Below the pieces are notes generated by a model. That model saw nothing but the letters and a program-made list of their open reading frames with translations, did no database searches and was not told the DNA's origin. Positions 1 through 4,288 of a stretch of DNA of 5,530 bases are shown piece after piece. The stretch is from Pelotomaculum sp. (GTDB taxonomy: Bacteria > Bacillota > Desulfotomaculia > Desulfotomaculales > Pelotomaculaceae), in NCBI GenBank assembly GCA_022839445.1, contig JALHFC010000079.1, positions 1 to 5,530 of the forward strand, written 5' to 3'. Every line of letters starts with the position of its first letter. Within the stretch, counting starts at the first letter, position 1. A program made the position numbers and the translations under genes.

Positions 1-99
1 AACGGGATCATGAAAGGTTACCCGGACAATACCTTCCAGCCACAGGGCAGCGCTACCAGGGCTGAGGCTGTAACGGTTATTGTGAATGCGATAAAATAA
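1..99 (+). CDS. C-terminal end of an SLH-domain (S-layer homology) protein, 5' truncated
   Basis: Only the last 32 codons and the TAA stop are in the window; the reading frame is open from base 1. The peptide begins NGIMKGYPDNTFQP and continues to a TRAEA motif, ending in VNAIK. This matches the end of an SLH repeat (typical pattern G-hydrophobic-x-GYPDGTFxP followed by TRAE). SLH domains bind pyruvylated secondary cell wall polymer and hold proteins at the surface of Gram-positive and related bacteria. SLH repeats often come in threes at a protein terminus, so this is probably the last repeat of a much larger exported protein. Its catalytic or binding part lies to the left and cannot be inferred. 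The stop is 49 bases before the lipoprotein start, with no terminator hairpin between, so read-through into the transporter genes is possible. Confidence 0.85.
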   Translation, partial: NGIMKGYPDNTFQPQGSATRAEAVTVIVNAIK

Positions 100-131
100 G
101 CATCTTGCCGCTCGTCATAAATCCAAGGCGT

Positions 132-148
132 AAAGAGGTGAAACACCT
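132..148 (+). promoter_or_regulatory. Ribosome binding site of the lipoprotein gene, inside a small hairpin
   Basis: AAAGAGGTG at 132-140 is a strong Shine-Dalgarno match, 8 bases before the ATG at 149. The bases AGGTG (136-140), AAA (141-143) and CACCT (144-148) form a perfect 5-bp stem with a 3-base loop. The core of the ribosome binding site could therefore pair with the bases immediately before the start codon. The stem is short, and whether it has a regulatory effect is unknown. Confidence 0.6.
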
Positions 149-730
149 ATGAAAATAAAGTGCCGCCAAAATTTTACCCGGCCGGCTAAAACGCTGGTTT
201 TGTTACTGCTTGCACTACTGCCCGTCATGTTTCTGACCGGATGCCGGGGCGGGCAACCGGATTCCGCCGGGGCAGGCGATGGTTTTCTAGCGATCCAGGG
301 CAATGCTGTGGTTAACGTGATGCGTCTTTCCATGGATGAAATAAAGTCCATGGAGGACGGCCTGGTCGAAGATGATTATTTTTCGGTTAATACATATGGG
401 ACGAAGGAATACACTCATTTCAAAGGGGTCTGGCTTTGGTATCTCTTGCAAGAAAAGGCAGGCTTGAAGGACCATGCTTCAAAGGTTAGTATCATTGCCA
501 AGGACGGCTACAAGGTGGAATACACCCTGGAGGAAATCCAAAGGGACGACTACATTGACGAACAAAATCCCGGCGCGAAATATAAGATGATCCTGGCCTG
601 GGAAGAAGACGGCCGGGAATGTGACACGGCTGAAGGCAACCCGTTGAAACTGGTCGTCGGTCAAAAAGGGCCCGGTGATGTGAATAAACCTTTCTGGGCG
701 CGCAATGTAATGGCCATCCGCGTTGATTAA
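149..730 (+). CDS. Lipoprotein with a sulfite-oxidase-like (molybdopterin-oxidoreductase-fold) domain, probably non-catalytic partner of the ECF importer
   Basis: The protein has 193 residues. The ATG start is supported by AAAGAGGTG 8 bases upstream. The N-terminus is a lipoprotein signal: basic residues (K2, K4, R6, R11, K14), a hydrophobic core at about 15-28 and a lipobox L29-T30-G31-C32. The mature protein should thus be lipid-anchored on the outer face of the membrane. Residues about 50-193 resemble the sulfite-oxidase-type molybdopterin-binding domain (PF00174-like): FKGVWLWYLL at 91-100, an alternating stretch ending in KDGYKVEYTLEEI (118-130), ILAWEEDGRE at 148-157 (the family's LAxxxNG segment), GNPLKLVVG at 163-171, and a final KPFWARNVMAIRV. 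At the place before the FKGV segment where active family members carry the cofactor cysteine, this protein has VNTYGTKE (80-87). The only cysteine in the mature protein besides the lipidated one is C158. Catalysis is therefore doubtful. Its position, 52 bases before the S subunit with a similar domain, suggests a ligand-capture or assembly role; this is inference. Confidence 0.78.
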   Translation: MKIKCRQNFTRPAKTLVLLLLALLPVMFLTGCRGGQPDSAGAGDGFLAIQGNAVVNVMRLSMDEIKSMEDGLVEDDYFSVNTYGTKEYTHFKGVWLWYLLQEKAGLKDHASKVSIIAKDGYKVEYTLEEIQRDDYIDEQNPGAKYKMILAWEEDGRECDTAEGNPLKLVVGQKGPGDVNKPFWARNVMAIRVD

Positions 731-734
731 GCGC

Positions 735-751
735 CCGGCCGGCAAACCGGC
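735..751 (+). repeat. Small GC-rich inverted repeat in the lipoprotein / S-component gap
   Basis: GCCGG (738-742) and CCGGC (747-751) form a 5-bp perfect stem around a CAAA loop. The left arm overlaps the self-complementary CCGGCCGG at 735-742, which offers alternative pairings. It begins a few bases after the lipoprotein stop. No T-run follows, so it is not an intrinsic terminator. It could be an mRNA processing or stability element that sets lipoprotein and transporter levels apart, but chance is also plausible in GC-rich sequence. Confidence 0.35.
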
Positions 752-782
752 GAGGGAAATAGCAAACGTTTGGGGGCATACC

Positions 783-1862
783 GTGGAGAAAGAAATAAGG
801 AAAAACAAGAAGTATTACCTGAGCAACCGGGACTTGCTTATAGTCGCTGTTTTAAGCGGTATCGGTGGAGTGATCAGCACCTATGTCGGCTACCTGGGCA
901 ACCTTTTAAACCGGGTTTTTGGCGTCCCTTTCGGGGCCGGGCAATTCGTCTCCGGCCTGCATGTTTTCTGGATTATTCTAGCGGCCGGCCTGATCAGGAA
1001 GCCGGGCGCCGCTACCGCCGCCGGTCTGCTGAAGGGAGTAATCGAGCTTTTCACGGGCAGCTCCCACGGGATAGCCATCGTGCTGGTTTCCCTGATGCAA
1101 GGGGTTATAGTCGATGTTATCCTGCTATTAACCAGACGGCACAACCTGGTCAGCTACATGCTGGCAGGCGGCATCGCCGCTGCGTCTAACGTGTTAACCT
1201 TTCAACTGCTTTATTTTTCCGGCGCGCCTCGTACCTATATACTGTTTATCAGCCTGATAGCCCTTGTTTCGGGTGTCCTCCTGGCAGGCAGCTTTGGGAG
1301 CTCAGTCCTGGAAATTGTGCTGCAGGCCAGGCCCTACCGTATAGATGCCGGCACGGGACAGGAAACTGATGCCGTTGTAGAAACAAAGGGAGGCAAAAGA
1401 ATACTCCCCCATGTCCGGCTAGCGATAACAGCGCTGTTGCTGTTGGCCTTTTCCAGCGGAGCGGTATACTACTATGCTGCAGTCTTTGAGCCACCCTGGA
1501 CCGGGCCCGTATGCCACGTGGAGGGGGCGGTGGAAAAACCGGATTCTTTCCAGCTTTCCGATTTTAAACAGTATGAAACAACGGTCACGGCGGAATTAAA
1601 AGGAACGGTCACTACTGTTCCGGCACAGGATTACACGGGGGTTCCCCTACGGGTCATTCTTCAAAACACACATCCCCTGGCAGGGGCAAAAACCCTGGTG
1701 GTAACAGCCACAGACGGCTACAAGGTGGAGTTTGAGCTGCAAAAAGTACTTGCCGACGAACAAATACTTTTAATTCGTGAAGATAATACGCTGCGCCTGA
1801 TCGCGGCGAATTACCCCGGCGGCCACTGGGTTAAGATGGTAAACAAGTTAACCGTAGAATAG
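783..1862 (+). CDS. ECF transporter S component (YkoE-like) with a fused C-terminal extracytoplasmic sulfite-oxidase-like domain
   Basis: I place the start at GTG 783 (359 residues), where GGGGG at 772-776 lies 6 bases upstream. The frame is open back to a TTG at 723, but that codon overlaps the lipoprotein stop and has no ribosome binding site. Residues about 18-177 are a six-helix membrane domain like YkoE (PF09819), the substrate-specific subunit of thiamine/hydroxymethylpyrimidine ECF importers. Family-like segments are FVSGLHVFW (55-63), LIRKPGAA (70-77), the acidic E88 followed by FTGSSHG, and LMQGVIVD (104-111). A hydrophilic, basic linker (about 181-210) leads to a seventh membrane helix (about 211-234). 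Residues 236-359 are an additional domain that should lie outside the cell. It has YTGVPLRVIL (284-293), VTATDGYKVEFEL (307-319) and a last segment GGHWVKMVNKL, all resembling the PF00174-like domain, without a cysteine at the cofactor site. Plain YkoE proteins are about 200 residues and lack this part. It should pair with the ATPase and T proteins downstream to import a small molecule, identity unknown. Confidence 0.82.
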   Translation: MEKEIRKNKKYYLSNRDLLIVAVLSGIGGVISTYVGYLGNLLNRVFGVPFGAGQFVSGLHVFWIILAAGLIRKPGAATAAGLLKGVIELFTGSSHGIAIVLVSLMQGVIVDVILLLTRRHNLVSYMLAGGIAAASNVLTFQLLYFSGAPRTYILFISLIALVSGVLLAGSFGSSVLEIVLQARPYRIDAGTGQETDAVVETKGGKRILPHVRLAITALLLLAFSSGAVYYYAAVFEPPWTGPVCHVEGAVEKPDSFQLSDFKQYETTVTAELKGTVTTVPAQDYTGVPLRVILQNTHPLAGAKTLVVTATDGYKVEFELQKVLADEQILLIREDNTLRLIAANYPGGHWVKMVNKLTVE

Positions 1863-1875
1863 CTCCTTTTGAATT

Positions 1876-1880
1876 GAGGG
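1876..1880 (+). promoter_or_regulatory. Ribosome binding site deciding the ATPase start
   Basis: GAGGG at 1876-1880 is the only good Shine-Dalgarno match in the 25-base gap. It lies 7 bases from the TTG at 1888 and only 1 base from the alternative TTG at 1882, so it favours initiation at 1888. Confidence 0.55.
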
Positions 1881-1887
1881 TTTGTTT

Positions 1888-3450
1888 TTGGCCAAGCCAG
1901 TTGTCAGTATTGTTGATTTGTCCTTTACCTATAGGGGGTCGGAGATCCCGGCCCTGAATAAGGTGGACCTCCAGGTCAACCCGGGCGAGTTCCTGACCAT
2001 AACCGGCGCCAGCGGTTGTGGCAAATCCACTTTGGTTTTGTGCGTAGCCGGGTTTATTCCTTATGCCTTTCCCGGGAAAATGGAAGGTCTGGTACAGGTG
2101 TTGGGTAAGGATACCAAGGATTACCCTGCCGGCGGGCTTTCGGGTATCGTGGGTTTGGTGCAGCAGGACCCGGAAGCCCAGCTTTGCACGCTAAGAGTGA
2201 GCGACGAGGTTGCTTTCGGACCGGAAAACCTCTGTATGCCTCCGGAAGAGATTAATGAGCGTGTTGACTTTGCCCTGGAGGCGGTGGGGGCGGCAAAGCT
2301 AAGAAACAGGCAGATCCATACTCTCTCCGGCGGTGAAAAACAACGGGTGGCCATTGCTTCTGTTTTAGCCATGAAACCCTTGCTGGTTGTCCTGGATGAA
2401 CCAACAGCCAGCCTGGACCCCAGGTGTACGCGGGAAGTGCTTGAGGTCTTAAACCGGCTGCGGAGGGAACAGCCATTATCCATTATAGTTGTCGAGCACC
2501 GGTTAGAAAAACTATTGCCTATTACCGACCGTCTGGTAACTATGGAAAAGGGTAAGATTACCGCGGATCGCGCCCCCGGGGATTACCGTAAAACTTATAT
2601 CCCTCCCCGGATGTGCCTTCCGGAACAGATGTGTTTTGGGGACACCGGTGGTAGTAGCGCGGTCCCAGAGCCGCGTCAAAACCGGCCCATTTTGTCTGTG
2701 GAAAACCTTAGGGTTGGTTATGAAGACGGAGATGTCCTTGCCGCTGTTAATTTTGATTTGTACCCGGGAGAAACGGTTGCCGTCATGGGGGATAACGGTA
2801 GCGGCAAAACCACGCTGGTTTCGGCCCTGTTGGGCATGGTCAAACCCAGGGAAGGCAGGGTTTTGTATAAGGGAACCGACATTACCGGGCTCAAGGTTAC
2901 CAGGCGGGCCCGGGATATGGGTTTAACTTTTCAAAACCCCAACCACCAGCTATTTGAGTCTACGGTTTTTAAAGAGGCGTCCCTCCCATCCTTTTTTTTA
3001 AGCGACAAACCGGCCGGGGAAACAGAGCGCGTCGTCGACACGTTGCTGGAAAGATTCGAGTTGCTGGAATACCGGCAAAAAAACCCCTTCACGCTTAGCC
3101 TGGGGGAAAAAAAGAGGCTGACACTGGTTTCCGTCCTAGCCTACACTCCGGAAATTTTGATTTTGGACGAGCCGCTGGTAGGACAGGACCGCAAACGCCT
3201 CCACCTGCTGCTGCAGGCCTTGCGCGAGCATGCCGGGCAAGGCGGACTGACCCTGATGGTTTGTCACGAACCGGCATTGGCCGCCTCGCATTGCCGGCGG
3301 ATTCTTTTTTTAGATAACGGCAGACTGGTAGTTTATGCCGGCGTGCAGGAGGCGTGGCGGGAGCTTGCGCGGCTGGGCCGGGAAGAATACTTACCGCCCG
3401 GTTATTTGCCGGCAGTAAAGGAAAATGGAGATAGAAATGATGTTTCCTAA
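1888..3450 (+). CDS. ECF transporter double ATPase (two ABC domains in one chain, YkoD-like)
   Basis: From TTG 1888 the protein has 520 residues; a TTG two codons upstream (1882) is possible but sits too close to the ribosome binding site. It carries two complete ABC ATPase domains, as in YkoD of the ykoEDC system. Domain 1 has Walker A GASGCGKST (40-48), Q-loop LVQQDPEAQL, the ECF-type DEVAFGPENL segment, signature LSGGEKQR (146-153), Walker B LLVVLDE (165-171, catalytic E171) and switch H204. Domain 2 has Walker A GDNGSGKTT (301-309), Q-loop TFQNPNHQLF, signature LSLGEKKR (403-410), Walker B with E428, and switch H460. All catalytic residues are present in both halves. Domain 2 departs from the norm in its signature (LSLGE) and lacks the DEVAFGP segment after its Q-loop, reading KEASLPS instead. 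The protein should power the importer from the cytoplasmic side by binding the coupling helices of the T subunit. Its 3' end overlaps the T gene. Confidence 0.93.
   Translation: MAKPVVSIVDLSFTYRGSEIPALNKVDLQVNPGEFLTITGASGCGKSTLVLCVAGFIPYAFPGKMEGLVQVLGKDTKDYPAGGLSGIVGLVQQDPEAQLCTLRVSDEVAFGPENLCMPPEEINERVDFALEAVGAAKLRNRQIHTLSGGEKQRVAIASVLAMKPLLVVLDEPTASLDPRCTREVLEVLNRLRREQPLSIIVVEHRLEKLLPITDRLVTMEKGKITADRAPGDYRKTYIPPRMCLPEQMCFGDTGGSSAVPEPRQNRPILSVENLRVGYEDGDVLAAVNFDLYPGETVAVMGDNGSGKTTLVSALLGMVKPREGRVLYKGTDITGLKVTRRARDMGLTFQNPNHQLFESTVFKEASLPSFFLSDKPAGETERVVDTLLERFELLEYRQKNPFTLSLGEKKRLTLVSVLAYTPEILILDEPLVGQDRKRLHLLLQALREHAGQGGLTLMVCHEPALAASHCRRILFLDNGRLVVYAGVQEAWRELARLGREEYLPPGYLPAVKENGDRNDVS
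3427..3430 (+). promoter_or_regulatory. Ribosome binding site deciding the ecfT start
   Basis: GGAG at 3427-3430 lies 6 bases before ATG 3437 and 9 before ATG 3440. The earlier in-frame ATG at 3425 has only AAAGG at 3417-3421, 3 bases away, which is too close for efficient initiation. All of these sites lie inside the end of the ATPase gene, consistent with translational coupling. Confidence 0.5.
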
Positions 3451-4270
3451 CCGGGGCAAACGCGGCAGTTTTTCCTCAACCGGACTTAAGGGCCTGTTCC
3501 CCGGGTTGACCTACGTCGAAGGGGCCTCGCTGTTGCACCACCTGCACCCCCTAGTCAAGCTGGTCCTCCTCATCTGCTTCACCCTGGCAGTTTTTACCTC
3601 GCCGTCATGGCAAGGGGGACTGGTCCTTTTTTGCCTGCTGTTGTTGTCCTACCGGATGGGTGGCCTGGGTCCGGGTTTTTTTGTGCGCAAACTGCGGTTT
3701 ATATTTATTTTTGGCTTGATGATATTACTGGTGCAGATCCTTTGGACCAGGGAAGGTTATTTGCTCTGGCAGCTTGACCTGGGCCGGCTGCACCTTGCCG
3801 TTTGGTCCGGGGGGTTGTGTGATGGACTCGGCGTAGTGCTCCGTTTTATCAATGTAATCGGGTCTAGCTATTTATTTGTAGCTACTACCGACCCCAACCG
3901 CCTGGCATATGCGCTAATGAAAGCGGGACTGCCATACAGAGCCGGTTTTATGCTGATTACGGCCATGCGGTTTATTCCCCTCTTTCGCCTGGAACTGGCT
4001 CTAGTAAAAAACGCCCAAATGGCCAAAGGGATCGAACTGGAGGGGCTATCACCGCGATTGCTGATCAGGGTCGTCAAGTACCTCCTGGTACCGCTGGTTG
4101 TTTCTGCGCTTAGCAAGGTAGATTTTTTGACTATGTCTATGGAAAGCCGCGCTTTTGGGCTTTATCCCACACGCAGTTACGTGTCCGCCCAAGCCTTGTC
4201 CGGGAAGGATAAAATAGCCCTGGTGAGTATTCCCCTGGGACTGCTGCTCTTTTATTGTATCTTTAGTTGA
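3437..4270 (+). CDS. ecfT: ECF transporter transmembrane coupling protein, EcfT/CbiQ family (YkoC-like)
   Basis: From ATG 3437 the protein has 277 residues, a normal length for EcfT; starts at 3425 (281 residues) and 3440 are also possible. It begins with a cytoplasmic stretch, then the family's LHPLVKL segment (36-42) entering the first membrane helix. Further hydrophobic helices follow, at about residues 60-72, 85-100, 130-150 and near the end (LVSIPLGLLLFYCIF). The long cytoplasmic coupling region carries the two short motifs that in EcfT proteins contact the two ATPase domains. Here they read AQMAKG (AKG at 196-198) and MESRAFG (SRA at 237-239), against the usual A-R-G and A/E-R-A/G. The protein should couple ATP hydrolysis to reorientation of the S subunit. 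The gene overlaps the ATPase end by 14 bases and is the last of the operon; its stop is 18 bases from the convergent yvcK stop. Confidence 0.88.
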   Translation: MMFPNRGKRGSFSSTGLKGLFPGLTYVEGASLLHHLHPLVKLVLLICFTLAVFTSPSWQGGLVLFCLLLLSYRMGGLGPGFFVRKLRFIFIFGLMILLVQILWTREGYLLWQLDLGRLHLAVWSGGLCDGLGVVLRFINVIGSSYLFVATTDPNRLAYALMKAGLPYRAGFMLITAMRFIPLFRLELALVKNAQMAKGIELEGLSPRLLIRVVKYLLVPLVVSALSKVDFLTMSMESRAFGLYPTRSYVSAQALSGKDKIALVSIPLGLLLFYCIFS

Positions 4271-4288
4271 TATATACCAATACTGTTT
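4271..4288. other. Convergent intergenic gap, ecfT / yvcK
   Basis: Only 18 AT-rich bases separate the two stop codons. The near-palindrome TTGATATATACCAA (4267-4280, 12 of 14 positions symmetric) precedes a T5 run on the plus strand (4286-4290). It would form at best a weak, AT-rich hairpin with an internal mismatch, so I do not call a terminator. The two transcripts probably overlap at their 3' ends. Confidence 0.4.

Noticed and set aside
100..148. Promoter for the lipoprotein gene
   Set aside because: TTGCCG at 105-110 resembles a -35 box, but no -10-like hexamer lies 16-18 bases downstream and the gap is very short.
149..730. Catalytic sulfite-oxidase/YedY-type oxidoreductase
   Set aside because: There is no cysteine at the expected cofactor position, and the protein has a lipobox and no twin-arginine signal such as cofactor-loaded YedY-type enzymes use for export.
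723..782. N-terminal extension of the S component from TTG 723, adding 20 residues
   Set aside because: The TTG overlaps the lipoprotein stop and has no ribosome binding site. The added residues are not membrane-like, and GTG 783 has a G-rich site 6 bases upstream.
3108..3114. A-AAA-AAG slippery heptamer in the frame of the ATPase gene, with A7 and T8 runs nearby (2992-2999, 3077-3083, 3107-3113)
   Set aside because: The heptamer falls inside the essential signature motif LSLGEKKR and is explained by two lysine codons. A -1 shift would remove Walker B of domain 2, and no clear stimulatory hairpin was seen. The full frame is intact.
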